A DNA stretch of 64,000 nt from positions 930,001 to 994,000 of the forward strand of contig JAJFGS010000013.1 in assembly GCA_021775995.1 (NCBI GenBank). The letters are read 5' to 3'. The notes under the pieces were generated by a model that saw nothing but the letters and a program-made list of their open reading frames with translations, had not been told where the DNA came from and searched no databases. The position numbers were made by a program, and so were the translations under genes. Below are positions 32,141-41,946 of the stretch, one piece after another; the stretch's first letter is position 1, and every line of letters begins with the position of its first letter. Origin of the DNA: Alphaproteobacteria bacterium. Its GTDB lineage: Bacteria > Pseudomonadota > Alphaproteobacteria > Micavibrionales > Micavibrionaceae.

Positions 32141-33662
32141 TCTTCGGTTTTAAGGTTGGAAAGCAAATAACGTCACGAATATTAGATGAATTGGTCAGCA
32201 ACATAACCAAACGATCAATACCCATCCCCCAACCACCCGTTGGTGGCAGACCAACCTCTAAGGCTGTAACAAAATCATCATCCATCATTTGTGCTTCTTC
32301 ATCACCGGCTTCACCTTGCTTTACTTGCTCTTCAAAACGCTGATGCTGAATTTTTGGATCATTCAGCTCACTAAATGCATTCGCAATTTCCCAACCATTA
32401 ATATATGTCTCAAAACGCTCAACAAGACGTGGGTTATCACGGTGAACCTTAGCAAGTGGAGAAATATCCAACGGTAAGTCCATGACATGTGTTGGTTGAA
32501 TCATTTTTGCTTCACAACGTTCATCAAAAACTTCAGCAACAACTTGCCCCCAGTTACTGCCTTCATCCATATGAACACCCTTTGTTTTAGCCAAGGCAAT
32601 GGCATCTTCTGCTGTTTCGACAGCCATAAAATCAAGACCTGTATGTTCTTTTATAAGATCACACATGGTCGCACGCTTCCAAGGTGTTCCAAAATCAATT
32701 TCATTTTTACCAAACGTAATTTTCTTGGTTCCATGAACTCTCTCAACCACTGTTCCGACCAAGTCTTCAACCAAATCCATAAGATCATAATAATCATAAT
32801 AGGCATGATAGGCTTCAATAGAAGTGAACTCAGGATTATGTTTGATGGAGATACCTTCATTTCTGAAACAACGACCAATCTCGTAAACACTATCAGAAAG
32901 GCCACCAATAATAAGGCGCTTTAACGCCAACTCTGGCGCTACCCGCAAATAAAAATTACTATCGAGTGCGTTATGATGCGTTACAAATGGTTTTGCCGAA
33001 GCGCCGCCCATAATGGCTTGCAGATTAGGTGTTTCAACTTCAATCGCCCCCATATCATCCATGTAATCACGAATAAAACGAACAATTTTTGAACGCGTGC
33101 GTAACGTCTCACGACTTTCTTCGTTCACAACCAAATCCAAATAACGTTGACGGTACCGTGTTTCAACATCAGCCAACCCCGCATGCTTATCTGGCAAAGG
33201 CATTAAAGATTTGGTCAACATAACCGTTGATGTACAGCGTACTGATAATTCACCACGTGGTGTGCGGCGCATTGTTCCTTCTGCCCCGATAACATCACCA
33301 ATATCATAAAGCTTGAGTAAGTCTAATGCTTCTTCGTCCATAGAATCTTTATGACAGAATATCTGCACCTTACCACTCGCATCCATCAAATCGATGAACA
33401 TGCCATTATTACGGATCGCCATAATACGTCCCGCAACGCGCACAACATCTTTGGTTTCCTCGCCATTTTCAAGCCCTTCATATTTGGCTTGAATTTCTGC
33501 CGCCTGATGAGAGCGGTCAAATTTGGGTGGATAGGGGTTAATGCCCTTTTCCAGTAATAATTGTAATTTATGCTCCTTCGCCTGACGAGGGTCAGTAAGG
33601 TCTGGGCTATTTTCATCTTTAGCAGTATTTTTTTCTTGTGCCATGGCTTTGTTAACTGTCAT
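32133..33662 (-). CDS. lysS: Lysyl-tRNA synthetase, class II
   Basis: Charges tRNA-Lys with lysine. Start at the ATG 33662 gives 509 aa, close to E. coli LysS (505); the frame is open further to 33731, which would run into the neighbouring divergent gene. The OB-fold anticodon domain contains RVAGRIMAIRNNGMFIDL; class II motif 1 is in FIRDYMDDMGAIEVETPNL, motif 2 in YEIGRCFRNEGISIKHNPEFT, and motif 3 in GLPPTGGWGMGIDRLVML. All are intact. It is divergent from the pilin-like pair. Confidence 0.96.
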   Translation of the reverse strand: MTVNKAMAQEKNTAKDENSPDLTDPRQAKEHKLQLLLEKGINPYPPKFDRSHQAAEIQAKYEGLENGEETKDVVRVAGRIMAIRNNGMFIDLMDASGKVQIFCHKDSMDEEALDLLKLYDIGDVIGAEGTMRRTPRGELSVRCTSTVMLTKSLMPLPDKHAGLADVETRYRQRYLDLVVNEESRETLRTRSKIVRFIRDYMDDMGAIEVETPNLQAIMGGASAKPFVTHHNALDSNFYLRVAPELALKRLIIGGLSDSVYEIGRCFRNEGISIKHNPEFTSIEAYHAYYDYYDLMDLVEDLVGTVVERVHGTKKITFGKNEIDFGTPWKRATMCDLIKEHTGLDFMAVETAEDAIALAKTKGVHMDEGSNWGQVVAEVFDERCEAKMIQPTHVMDLPLDISPLAKVHRDNPRLVERFETYINGWEIANAFSELNDPKIQHQRFEEQVKQGEAGDEEAQMMDDDFVTALEVGLPPTGGWGMGIDRLVMLLTNSSNIRDVICFPTLKPKND

Positions 33663-33690
33663 TTTTCTTCGTTTGTGATAAAATTTAAGA

Positions 33691-34512
33691 ATGTTAAGAA
33701 ACTCATCGAAAAGTAAGGGCTTTTTGCCCAAAAAACAAGATTTTAAAGAGAATTCAGGCGTTAATCCTCAATCAGGTAGCGTGATTGTCTGGATTTTAGT
33801 CGCAGTTGCCCTTTTTGCCGCCCTTAATTATGCGGTTAGTTACAGTTCGCGTAGTGGCGGCGCTCAAATTTCATCAGAACAAGCAAAATTAGCCGCTACA
33901 GAAATTCTTGATTATGGTCACGCCATCAGAAATGCTGTGCAAACCCTTCAGATCAATGGCTGTAACGATACAGAAATTAGTTTCGATCAGGCCATTGTTT
34001 CAGGGTACTCCAACCCAAATTCACCATCCGATAATTCATGTCATGTTTTTCACCCCAATGGTGGCGGATTAAGTTATCAGGCGTTACAAGATGACTGGTT
34101 AGATGGACTGGCGACAAGTCAAGCGGCGACACACTATGGCACATGGTATACAAATGGAGGAGCTTGGATTACTGGTTTAGGAATTGACGGTTCAGGCTCA
34201 GCTTGTGCAACTGCCGTGCAAGACTGTCGAGAGCTTTTAACAGGCGTTCCTTTTATAAAAGAAGAAATTTGCAAAGAAATTAATAAAAAACTGGATTGGG
34301 GAACAGATAGTAACGGGACACCTTATAAAGACACTGGTACTTCTTACGGTGCTAGTCCAAGTCTATTTTTTGATGGAGCCTATGACAATGAGCTTCACAT
34401 GGGGACAGCAACACCCTCTAATTACTCAAGCATAATGGCTGGGTGCATTGAAGGGGACACTAGTCCTGCTTCTGGTACCTATAGCTTCTTCCAAGTATTA
34501 ATTGTGAGGTAA
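33691..34512 (+). CDS. Pilin-like exported protein, copy 1 of a tandem pair
   Basis: 273 aa. After a 27-residue polar leader comes SGSVIVWILVAVALFAALNYAVS, a hydrophobic helix in the position of a type IV pilin or pseudopilin N-terminus, though the usual Glu at +5 is missing. The body contains ATEILDYGHAIRNAVQTLQINGCNDTEISFDQA, then GYSNPNSPSDNSCHVFHPNGG. Both blocks recur in the next gene. The C-terminal half has paired cysteines (ACATAVQDC, MAGCIEGD). Surface display is likely, function unknown. Start is uncertain because the ribosome binding site is weak. Confidence 0.65.
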   Translation: MLRNSSKSKGFLPKKQDFKENSGVNPQSGSVIVWILVAVALFAALNYAVSYSSRSGGAQISSEQAKLAATEILDYGHAIRNAVQTLQINGCNDTEISFDQAIVSGYSNPNSPSDNSCHVFHPNGGGLSYQALQDDWLDGLATSQAATHYGTWYTNGGAWITGLGIDGSGSACATAVQDCRELLTGVPFIKEEICKEINKKLDWGTDSNGTPYKDTGTSYGASPSLFFDGAYDNELHMGTATPSNYSSIMAGCIEGDTSPASGTYSFFQVLIVR

Positions 34513-34516
34513 TAAA

Positions 34517-35200
34517 ATGAACACTCAAAAAGGTAATGCACTGTGGTTTATTTTGGTTGCTATCGCCCTACTCGGCTTATTGACCGTGATGATGTCACGC
34601 TCCTCTTCCACCAGTAATGAAACAGGCAATTACGAACAAGGCGTTATCTTCGCCAACGAAATATTAAGCTATGCTAAAGGCATGGAAAACGCCGTACAGG
34701 GATTATTAGCACGAGGTTGCAGTGAAAACGAAATTTCTTTTCAAAATGCTATGATAGCTGGCTATAGCAATACAATTTCTCCAACGGATAACTCCTGCCA
34801 TGTTTTTAATCCAGCTGGGGCTGGAATGACATTGCTCACACCTAATGAAAACTGGTTAGATAGCAGTGAAAGCGGTGGATTTAATTTTGGTGACTTTGTA
34901 TTTTCAAGCACCAACACCGTTACCAATCTTGAAGACAATAAAGATGAACTTATTATTCTTTTAGAATGGTTAAATCAAAGCACCTGCGAAGCTATAAACA
35001 ATACCCTTTTCTCAGAAATAACAATTACAGAAGATCCGGATAGTTTCAGTTATGACCCTAATGCCAGTGGCGGTTTCGATACAATAGCCGATAACATTAA
35101 TCTATCGAGCTATGCACTACATGACGGTCAAACTTCCGCCTGTTTTTCTTCAGCAGACGAAGGTGGATTTCATTTCTATCATGTGCTTCATACCCGATAA
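34517..35200 (+). CDS. Pilin-like exported protein, copy 2 of a tandem pair
   Basis: 227 aa, 4 bp after copy 1. The N-terminus KGNALWFILVAIALLGLLTVMMS is a hydrophobic anchor. Shared with copy 1: ANEILSYAKGMENAVQGLLARGC, NEISFQNAMIAGYSN, SPTDNSCHVFNPAGAG, and a C-terminal Cys near the end (SACFSSADEGGFHFYHVLHTR). The two have diverged outside these blocks. They look like minor-pilin-type paralogues, but no pilus assembly gene is in the window. Confidence 0.65.
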   Translation: MNTQKGNALWFILVAIALLGLLTVMMSRSSSTSNETGNYEQGVIFANEILSYAKGMENAVQGLLARGCSENEISFQNAMIAGYSNTISPTDNSCHVFNPAGAGMTLLTPNENWLDSSESGGFNFGDFVFSSTNTVTNLEDNKDELIILLEWLNQSTCEAINNTLFSEITITEDPDSFSYDPNASGGFDTIADNINLSSYALHDGQTSACFSSADEGGFHFYHVLHTR

Positions 35201-35536
35201 CTACTTCGCGCAGTTAATACAAATTGCTATGGCAGGATCTAACCTTAATCGCTCTTTAGGTATCTCTTCGTCACAAGAAGCACAATAACCAAAGTCTTCA
35301 GACTCAATTCGTTTAAGCGCAGCCTCTATCCGTGTCATATCAATTTGTCGGCGACGGCCTGTTTCCTTTGCCATTTCTTGTTGAATGAGCGCATCCTGAC
35401 GTGACAATCGCCCCTGCGTTGTTTGATCAAGCTCTACAGGTGCTCGCGATTCTTCTGATATTTCCATTAAACGCACCAAATCTTTTTGATGTTTTAATAA
35501 TTCATCTTTAAAAAAATTTAGATCGGACCGATCCAT
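35201..35536 (-). CDS. DksA/TraR-family zinc finger protein
   Basis: DksA-type proteins enter the RNA polymerase secondary channel and tune transcription. 111 aa: a long helical region (LNFFKDELLKHQKDLVRLMEIS ... ALKRIESEDFGYCASC) followed by a four-Cys zinc finger CASCDEEIPKERL ... CINC. It is shorter than E. coli DksA (151) and closer to the alphaproteobacterial short forms. It lies 3 bp after the small gene at 35540, so the two are likely one operon. Confidence 0.88.
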   Translation of the reverse strand: MDRSDLNFFKDELLKHQKDLVRLMEISEESRAPVELDQTTQGRLSRQDALIQQEMAKETGRRRQIDMTRIEAALKRIESEDFGYCASCDEEIPKERLRLDPAIAICINCAK

Positions 35537-35539
35537 AAC

Positions 35540-35764
35540 TTATGACTTGTTCGCCAATTTCCAAATTTCGGCTGGGGATTCTTTAACCGAATCAGGAAAG
35601 CCTAATCCCTCCATTCCTTTATCTTTATGGACAAAGTACAGCTTTGTATAAGGCTCTTTAATCGTTGAGTCTTTATCAGGAAATTTGCGTGCTGCCGCGT
35701 TCAGACTATTGGCATTCACGAGAACTTCTTCATCTTCAAGGCTATGGAGTATTATTAGGCTCAT
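35540..35764 (-). CDS. Small hypothetical protein (FlbD-like?)
   Basis: 74 aa. MSLIILHSLEDEEVLVNANSLNAAARKFPD resembles the strand-turn-strand beginning of FlbD-type flagellar regulators, which read as a hydrophobic strand followed by a stretch with NA, but the rest (EPYTKLYFVHKDKGMEGLGFPDSVKESPAEIWKLANKS) does not clearly fit. Identity uncertain. It is probably co-transcribed with the DksA-type gene. Confidence 0.4.
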   Translation of the reverse strand: MSLIILHSLEDEEVLVNANSLNAAARKFPDKDSTIKEPYTKLYFVHKDKGMEGLGFPDSVKESPAEIWKLANKS

Positions 35765-35825
35765 AAGCTAATCTTTTCATGATTCACGACTATTGTACAG
35801 GGGGCGAATATGCTAAATATTATCC

Positions 35826-38609
35826 ATGAATTCACAGCCACAAAAGCAAGCTTTGCAGGCAAAAATCGCCTTGCCAGACATTCCCGCTTTATGCGTTAAT
35901 GCGCGGCAAGCCGCTATCCTGACAACCGATGGTGAAATTCGTGTTCTGAACCATGAACAAGCTGGTCAACTTATTCATAAAAAACCTGTCTTGGTTTGCC
36001 ATGCGCCCTATACATGCAAAACTTTAGAAACCGAAGATATTAACGGATATGATTTACTAGAACTTTTTGCTTTTGTTCATCCTGCAAAATTTTGTGTGCC
36101 AACACCTGTGGGATTATCTAAAGCTTTAGGAATTTCTCCTCCCGCCTCTTTTGATGAATATCCGTTTACTTTAATGGAAGCCGCCCGCGCCCTACTTTCT
36201 GATTTACGCCAAGACATTTGGCAAGCCAAAGCCAATCCACTTAAAATTGCGAACGTCATGGGGCAACAAGGTAAGGGGTGGAACTGGACGCCTTTTATAT
36301 TCAGTGCGCTCGGTGAAGAATATGATCCACGCATCCCCGTCATTAGTAAAACAGATTTAAATATCTGGAAAAATTTACCTGAATGGTCAGAGGAAGCACC
36401 ACCGCCGCCGCCTTCTCATCATCCTGTTACTGGCGAAGAAGCACGTGCCCGATTAAAAGAATTATTGGGCAATAATGCCGAACCCCGCGAACAACAAATA
36501 AATTACGCCAGTTTGTTAACTGCAGCCTTTGCCCCTAAAGATGACGCAGAAGAACCCCATATTGTCTTGGCAGAAGCCGGAACAGGCGTTGGTAAAACCC
36601 TTGGTTACCTTGCCCCTTCCTCCGTTTGGGCAGAAGAAAATAAAGGCGCCGTTTGGGTTTCAACTTATACCAAAAATTTACAACGACAGGTTGATCAAGA
36701 ATTAGATAAACTTTATCCCAACGAAGATTTAAAAGACAACAAAGTCGCTATTCGAAAAGGACGTGAAAACTATTTATGCCTGCTTAACTTGGAAGAAGCA
36801 GCCGCAGGTGCAGCCCTCTCAAAAGATAGAAAACAAGCCATCGCCCTTGGCATTATGGTGCGATGGGCCGCAGCAACCAAAAATGGTGATTTAGTCAGCG
36901 GATCTGACTTCCCTGGTTGGTTGAATGATTTAATGGGTTATAAATATACAGGCGGACTATCTGATAGACGTGGTGAATGTATTTATTCCGCCTGTGATCA
37001 TTACCACCGATGTTTTGTTGAACAATCTGTACGGCGCGCACAGCATGCCTCTATCGTTGTGGCCAATCATGCCCTTGTTATGATACAAACCGCCATCAAT
37101 CAAAACATAGACGAGCTTCCCAAACGATATGTTTTTGATGAAGGACATCATCTATTTGATGCTGCCGATAGTGCCTTTGCAGGGCACTTAACCGCACGCG
37201 AAACTTATGACCTACGTCGGTGGTTACGCGGTGCAGAATCAAGCAGTAAAAGTCGTATGCGTGGATTAAAAGCACGCGCAGAAGATCTTGTTAGTGGTGA
37301 TGAAAAAGCACAACATGACTTGCAAGACATATTAGAACAGGCCAGACATTTAACCACTGATGGATGGCAGAAACGTTTACGTGAAAATACTCCCAAGGGA
37401 CCAACCGAAGAATTTATATTGGCCGTCTACACGCAAACTTTTTCTCGTGCCAATGGTCGTAACAACGCCTACTCCCTGGAAACACAAACTTACCCTCTAC
37501 ATGATGATGTTGCCAAAGCCATTCCAAAATTAAAAACGGCCTTAAAAAATCTACAAAAACCAATGCTATCACTGGCAGCTCTTCTTCGTAAAAAACTAAA
37601 TGAGCAGGCAGAAACGTTAGAAAGTGATACACGCAAACGTATTGATGCGGTACAAACTGCACTGGAAAGACGAGCGCAACTTAATATTGGTGCATGGATA
37701 ACTATGCTTGAAAATATTGAACAAGGGATAGAGAACAAAGATTTTGTTGATTGGATGGAAATTGAACGTTTTGAAGGACGTGCGATTGATATTGGTTTAT
37801 ACCGTCACTGGATTGATCCAATGATTCCTTTTTCTACCGCCTTAAAACCTCATGCACATGGCGCCGTTATAACATCGGCCACTTTAAAAGACGGTACAGA
37901 TGATGATGAAAAAAATTGGCAGGTCGCCCATCAACGCACTGGTGCTAATTTATTAACCAGTAATGTTGTTCAAGAAAACTATAGCTCTCCCTTTGATTAT
38001 AAAAACAAAACTAAAGTTTTTATTATTGATGATGTCCGCAAAGATGATACAGACCAAGTCGCCAGCGCCTATAAAGCTTTATTTGAATCCAGTAATGGTG
38101 GTGCTATTGGTTTATTCACCGCCATCTCTCGTCTACGCGCTATACATGAAAAAATAAATTTACCCTTAAGCGACAAAAATATTCCACTTTATGCGCAACA
38201 TATTGACCGTATGGATGCAGGAACATTGGTTGATATTTTCCGTGAAGAAGAACATGCCTGCTTACTTGGAACTGATGCAATTCGTGATGGTGTTGACGTG
38301 CCGGGTAGCTCCCTTAGACTGATTGTATTTGACCGTGTACCTTGGCCTCGCCCCAACATCCTACATAAAGCTCGCCGTGAAGCATTTGGCAAAAAACAAT
38401 ATGATGATATGCTGACGCGCTTAAAGCTAAAACAAGCTTTCGGTCGCCTTATTCGCCGCACCGATGATAAAGGAGTTTTTGTCATGTTAGATTCAATGAT
38501 GCCCTCACGACTTTATGGAGCCTTCCCTGAAGATGTAGAAATAGAGCGGGTTGGATTGAGTGAAGCCACTACTAAAATTAAAGGGTTTCTTGATGTCCCA
38601 AAACAATAA
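35826..38609 (+). CDS. DinG/Rad3-like iron-sulfur DNA helicase
   Basis: An XPD/DinG-type superfamily 2 helicase of 927 aa. After a 230-residue N-terminal region of unknown role come Walker A EAGTGVGKTLGY, the four cysteines of the Fe-S cluster (NYLCLL, then ECIYSACDHYHRC), DEGHH (Walker B), and the C-terminal helicase motifs LLGTDAIRDGVDVPG and LKQAFGRLIRRTDD. The expected order is complete. Its last 17 codons overlap the upstream part of the pabB frame; pabB is called from its internal ATG instead. Confidence 0.9.
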   Translation: MNSQPQKQALQAKIALPDIPALCVNARQAAILTTDGEIRVLNHEQAGQLIHKKPVLVCHAPYTCKTLETEDINGYDLLELFAFVHPAKFCVPTPVGLSKALGISPPASFDEYPFTLMEAARALLSDLRQDIWQAKANPLKIANVMGQQGKGWNWTPFIFSALGEEYDPRIPVISKTDLNIWKNLPEWSEEAPPPPPSHHPVTGEEARARLKELLGNNAEPREQQINYASLLTAAFAPKDDAEEPHIVLAEAGTGVGKTLGYLAPSSVWAEENKGAVWVSTYTKNLQRQVDQELDKLYPNEDLKDNKVAIRKGRENYLCLLNLEEAAAGAALSKDRKQAIALGIMVRWAAATKNGDLVSGSDFPGWLNDLMGYKYTGGLSDRRGECIYSACDHYHRCFVEQSVRRAQHASIVVANHALVMIQTAINQNIDELPKRYVFDEGHHLFDAADSAFAGHLTARETYDLRRWLRGAESSSKSRMRGLKARAEDLVSGDEKAQHDLQDILEQARHLTTDGWQKRLRENTPKGPTEEFILAVYTQTFSRANGRNNAYSLETQTYPLHDDVAKAIPKLKTALKNLQKPMLSLAALLRKKLNEQAETLESDTRKRIDAVQTALERRAQLNIGAWITMLENIEQGIENKDFVDWMEIERFEGRAIDIGLYRHWIDPMIPFSTALKPHAHGAVITSATLKDGTDDDEKNWQVAHQRTGANLLTSNVVQENYSSPFDYKNKTKVFIIDDVRKDDTDQVASAYKALFESSNGGAIGLFTAISRLRAIHEKINLPLSDKNIPLYAQHIDRMDAGTLVDIFREEEHACLLGTDAIRDGVDVPGSSLRLIVFDRVPWPRPNILHKARREAFGKKQYDDMLTRLKLKQAFGRLIRRTDDKGVFVMLDSMMPSRLYGAFPEDVEIERVGLSEATTKIKGFLDVPKQ

Positions 38610-39939
38610 AAAGAATAATAAACAGATTAATATTCAAAAATGGGATGGATCTGATGCAATAACGTGCGCTAGGGATTTAGCGCGCAAACCTTACACGCTT
38701 TTCTTTGACAGCAACCACCCCTCCCACCCCCTTAATCAATGGAGTTTTATTTGTTTTGATCCTATTGAAATTATTGAAACAAAAAATGGCATCATCACTC
38801 ACAATGATAAAAATATAGATGAAGTTGATTTTTTTGAATTTTTACAAAAACGTCTCGAACATTATAATCCCCAAGAAATAGAAACTGATATTCCTTTTAT
38901 TGGTGGTGCTGCGGGGTATTTTGGTTACGATTTGGGGCGTCAACTTGAAGTCATTCCCAATAATACAATAGACAATCTGAATACGCCCGATGCCTGTATC
39001 GGCATATACACCAACATTCTCGCCTTTAATCACACAAATGATGAAGCGTGGTATATAGGAGATAATATGCCGGAGATTGGCGGTGTTCCTGCCGCTCCTT
39101 ACATTGTGAGAGACATAAACTGGGCGACAGACAAGACGGAAAATCAATATTGCGCCGACATTCAAAAAACTATTGATTATATTTATGCTGGTGAAATTTA
39201 TCAGGCTAATATTTCCCGCCGTTTTGAAGCCACTTTACCTGATAGATTCGACAGCTTTTCTCACTATGAGTATTTACGCAAGATAAACCCTGCGCCATTC
39301 TCCACTTATATGAATTTTGGTGATTTACAATTAAGCTCTTGCTCTCCCGAACAATTTTTATCTATAAAAAATAATGAAGTGACGACACGCCCTATTAAAG
39401 GCACCCTGCCTTCTTTTAAAGACTCAAAAATTTTACAACAAAGTCAAAAAGATATTGCTGAAAATACAATGATCGTCGATCTTCTCCGCAATGATCTGTC
39501 TAAAGTTTGTGAATATCATTCGGTGCAAACACTTGAACTTTGCAAGCTCGAAACTTTTGAAGGATTACATCATTTAGTATCCACAGTAAAAGGCACATTA
39601 CAAAAAGATAAAAAAGCAACCGATGTCATTCGCGCCTGTTTCCCTGGAGGATCAATTACTGGCGCGCCCAAGATACGTGCCATGGAAATTATTGAGGAAT
39701 TAGAAGAAACCCGTCGTGGTCCTTATTGTGGAGCCATGGGTTATATTGGGTTCGACGATAAAATGGATACAAATATTATCATTCGTACGATAATATATAA
39801 AAATAACAAAGCCTACCTTCAAACAGGAAGCGGTATTGTTAGTGATTCCACGCCCAAACAAGAGTTACAAGAGAGTCTAGACAAGGCCGCAAAAATATTT
39901 GAAAGCTTTAAAAACAAAAATAAGGAAAATGTAGCATGA
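38593..39939 (+). CDS. pabB: Aminodeoxychorismate synthase component I
   Basis: PabB makes 4-amino-4-deoxychorismate from chorismate in p-aminobenzoate/folate synthesis. 448 aa from the ATG at 38593, with AAAGGG about eight bases upstream; a GTG at 38560 is possible but lies deep in the helicase gene. The chorismate-binding domain is intact: YQANISRRFEA, NTMIVDLLRNDLSKV, GSITGAPKIRAMEIIEELE, and GPYCGAMGYIGFD. No glutaminase subunit (pabA) is seen nearby. It overlaps pabC by 4 bp. Confidence 0.94.
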   Translation: MSQNNKKNNKQINIQKWDGSDAITCARDLARKPYTLFFDSNHPSHPLNQWSFICFDPIEIIETKNGIITHNDKNIDEVDFFEFLQKRLEHYNPQEIETDIPFIGGAAGYFGYDLGRQLEVIPNNTIDNLNTPDACIGIYTNILAFNHTNDEAWYIGDNMPEIGGVPAAPYIVRDINWATDKTENQYCADIQKTIDYIYAGEIYQANISRRFEATLPDRFDSFSHYEYLRKINPAPFSTYMNFGDLQLSSCSPEQFLSIKNNEVTTRPIKGTLPSFKDSKILQQSQKDIAENTMIVDLLRNDLSKVCEYHSVQTLELCKLETFEGLHHLVSTVKGTLQKDKKATDVIRACFPGGSITGAPKIRAMEIIEELEETRRGPYCGAMGYIGFDDKMDTNIIIRTIIYKNNKAYLQTGSGIVSDSTPKQELQESLDKAAKIFESFKNKNKENVA

Positions 39940-40688
39940 GCCTCTTATTTTTAAATGATGATTACATTGAAGATAGCAGTCCATTCATCTCTCACCGTGA
40001 CAGTGGTTTCACAACGGGAATAGGTATTTTTGATTCTATGCTCGTAGAAAATAGAAAACTTATTTACGCTGCTGAACATTTTGAACGTATAGTTCATGAC
40101 TCTAAAGCTGTTATTGGTATCAAACCTTATTTTTCATTCGAAAAATTTGAAGAAATTTGTAACACATTAATAGAAAAAAATAATTTTAAAGAAAATTATG
40201 TTCGCATAAGAACAACCATCACGGGTGGCGTTGTCAAAGCTCCTCTTTTCCCTACACACACACCAACAATTTTAATCGATGCGAGGGCTTCGGCAAACCC
40301 CGAAAACGTTAAACCTGCAAATTGCGTTATTATAACCGACTTTCCTCGTATTGCTGGATGTGTCCTTGAAAATTGCAAACGTTTAGACTACTCACGTAGC
40401 TATGCTGCCCGCCGCGCCGCTGAGAAACTCGGTGGTGATGAAGCCATCCTCACCAATACAGATGGCAACATAGCTTGCGGCACAACCAGTAATCTTTTTA
40501 TTGAAGAAAAGGGAGTGCTCATAACACCACCTTTATCCGATGGCGTACTCGCCGGCGTCACGCGCCAAAAACTAATAGAAGAGCGTGATGGTAAAGAAGA
40601 ATCTATTTCTATCGACCGCCTCAAAGCTGCCGATAAAATATATCTCACCAACAGCTTTATTGGGTTACGTCCCTCTTCCATTCTTTAA
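39936..40688 (+). CDS. pabC: 4-amino-4-deoxychorismate lyase (class IV aminotransferase fold)
   Basis: Converts aminodeoxychorismate to p-aminobenzoate plus pyruvate using PLP. 250 aa. The fold is visible: ISHRDSGFTTGIGIFDSM, YVRIRTTITGG, the PLP-lysine candidate in ENCKRLDYSRS, then DEAILTNTDGNIACGTTSNLF and GVLAGVTRQKLIEE. The order after pabB in an overlapping pair decides between lyase and branched-chain aminotransferase. It converges with ygjV; the 3' ends overlap by 24 bp. Confidence 0.88.
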   Translation: MSLLFLNDDYIEDSSPFISHRDSGFTTGIGIFDSMLVENRKLIYAAEHFERIVHDSKAVIGIKPYFSFEKFEEICNTLIEKNNFKENYVRIRTTITGGVVKAPLFPTHTPTILIDARASANPENVKPANCVIITDFPRIAGCVLENCKRLDYSRSYAARRAAEKLGGDEAILTNTDGNIACGTTSNLFIEEKGVLITPPLSDGVLAGVTRQKLIEERDGKEESISIDRLKAADKIYLTNSFIGLRPSSIL

Positions 40689-41219
40689 TATATAACGCCC
40701 CACCCCAATCACATTTGATGTACCACTCATGAGCGTCAAGGTAAGACCTGCATACGAACCTATAACTAAATATACAGCCACCCATGTCACCTGACAGGCG
40801 ATAGAAAAGAATCTATAAGTATAAAATCTATCTCTAAACAAAGATGCAATACTCATAAAGCTAGATGCTATTGGCGGAAGGTAATCAATAACGTCTTGCG
40901 CAATATAAAAACTAATCATCCAGACCAAAAACAGATTGAAAACAACAACTATTTTCACCCATTTTTCGTTTTTGGAAAAAGCAGCAACAAAATTGCGAAG
41001 AGCACCAAAAAGAATAACAACAAGCGTTGTTAAAGGAGCATTAATTCCATACAGGTGAGGCAAGAGAACAAGAGCCGAGATCCCGACCATCAACAAAGTC
41101 TTACGCGGTTCTAAAATCTGATAGGAAAATACAAAACAAGCAACGGAAACCCAACCAATAATTTGCCAAATAGAAAAAGGATTGTCGAACGCAGAAAAGA
41201 GATTTTCTACGACATCCAT
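40665..41219 (-). CDS. YgjV-like inner membrane protein
   Basis: 184 aa with five to six TM helices: IWQIIGWVSVACFVFSYQI, TLLMVGISALVLLPHLYGI, TLVVILFGALRNFVAAFS, IVVVFNLFLVWMISFYIA, IACQVTWVAVYLVIGSYAG. The sequence IGWVSVACFVFSYQ and LRNFVAAFS match the Imp-YgjV family of inner membrane proteins of unknown function. The start overlaps the atpC stop by one base (TAATG), placing it at the end of the atp transcript. Confidence 0.7.
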   Translation of the reverse strand: MDVVENLFSAFDNPFSIWQIIGWVSVACFVFSYQILEPRKTLLMVGISALVLLPHLYGINAPLTTLVVILFGALRNFVAAFSKNEKWVKIVVVFNLFLVWMISFYIAQDVIDYLPPIASSFMSIASLFRDRFYTYRFFSIACQVTWVAVYLVIGSYAGLTLTLMSGTSNVIGVGRYILKNGRGT

Positions 41220-41650
41220 TAAGCCGCTAAAACGCCTGTGACTGCTGTCAGTTTAGCCTTAACGATGGATAATTGTGTTGTATAACGATTTACCTCAACA
41301 TTATCTGTAGCAGCATTTAATTTTTCTTCTAAATCAGAAATTTCTTTTTCAATTTCTGACTGATCTAAATCATCGACCATCATGGCTTCTTCCGCTAAAA
41401 TTGTACAGTTAGCTGCCGTTACATCAGCAAACCCGCCAGCAATAAATATCTTCGTTGGGGCATCACCTTGAGCAGAAAGGATTTCTATTACACCTGGGCG
41501 AACAGAAGAAACCAGAGAACTATGATTAGCGAGCACACCAAAGTCACCCTCCTCACCAGGGATAGTGACCCGCCATACTTTTTCAGACATAAGCTTGCGT
41601 TCTGGTGACACCAGTTCAAAATCAAAATTATTTTCTGTTTGTTCGTTCAT
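41219..41650 (-). CDS. atpC: F1 ATP synthase epsilon subunit
   Basis: Part of the central stalk of F1F0 ATP synthase; also an intrinsic inhibitor. 143 aa: the beta-sandwich NFDFELVSPERKLMSEKVWRVTIPGEEGDFGVLANHSSLVSSVRPGVIEIL is intact, followed by the helical hairpin (SEIEKEISDLEEKLNAATD). Last F1 gene of the operon, with atpD upstream separated by a small membrane protein and a palindromic repeat. Confidence 0.95.
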   Translation of the reverse strand: MNEQTENNFDFELVSPERKLMSEKVWRVTIPGEEGDFGVLANHSSLVSSVRPGVIEILSAQGDAPTKIFIAGGFADVTAANCTILAEEAMMVDDLDQSEIEKEISDLEEKLNAATDNVEVNRYTTQLSIVKAKLTAVTGVLAA

Positions 41651-41703
41651 TTTCTTTCTTCCTTTTTAACCACAGAGACACGGAGTCACAGAGTTATACC
41701 ATT

Positions 41704-41916
41704 TTATTCTTTTACAAACTTCTCACCACTAATAATTGAGGCCGCATCTCGAAAAACCAAATAAATAAAAATAGAAATTGCTATGACAACCGCAGCATAT
41801 TCTGGAGAACGATAAATTGATTCCCCTTTGTCCGTTTCTATCATGACTTCAAACAAATTAGTAAGTGCGCAGAAAAAACCTGCAAAATACAAAAAATACG
41901 AAAATGCTTTTCTCAT
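41704..41916 (-). CDS. Small two-TM protein inside the atp operon
   Basis: 70 aa, two hydrophobic helices: AFSYFLYFAGFFCALTNLFEV and YAAVVIAISIFIYLVF. The soluble tip is short. Family unknown. It lies between atpD and atpC, with extra spacing on both sides and a palindromic element upstream, so it may have been inserted secondarily. Confidence 0.5.
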   Translation of the reverse strand: MRKAFSYFLYFAGFFCALTNLFEVMIETDKGESIYRSPEYAAVVIAISIFIYLVFRDAASIISGEKFVKE

Positions 41917-41946
41917 TTAAAATACCTCTCCGTGTTTAAACTTTTA

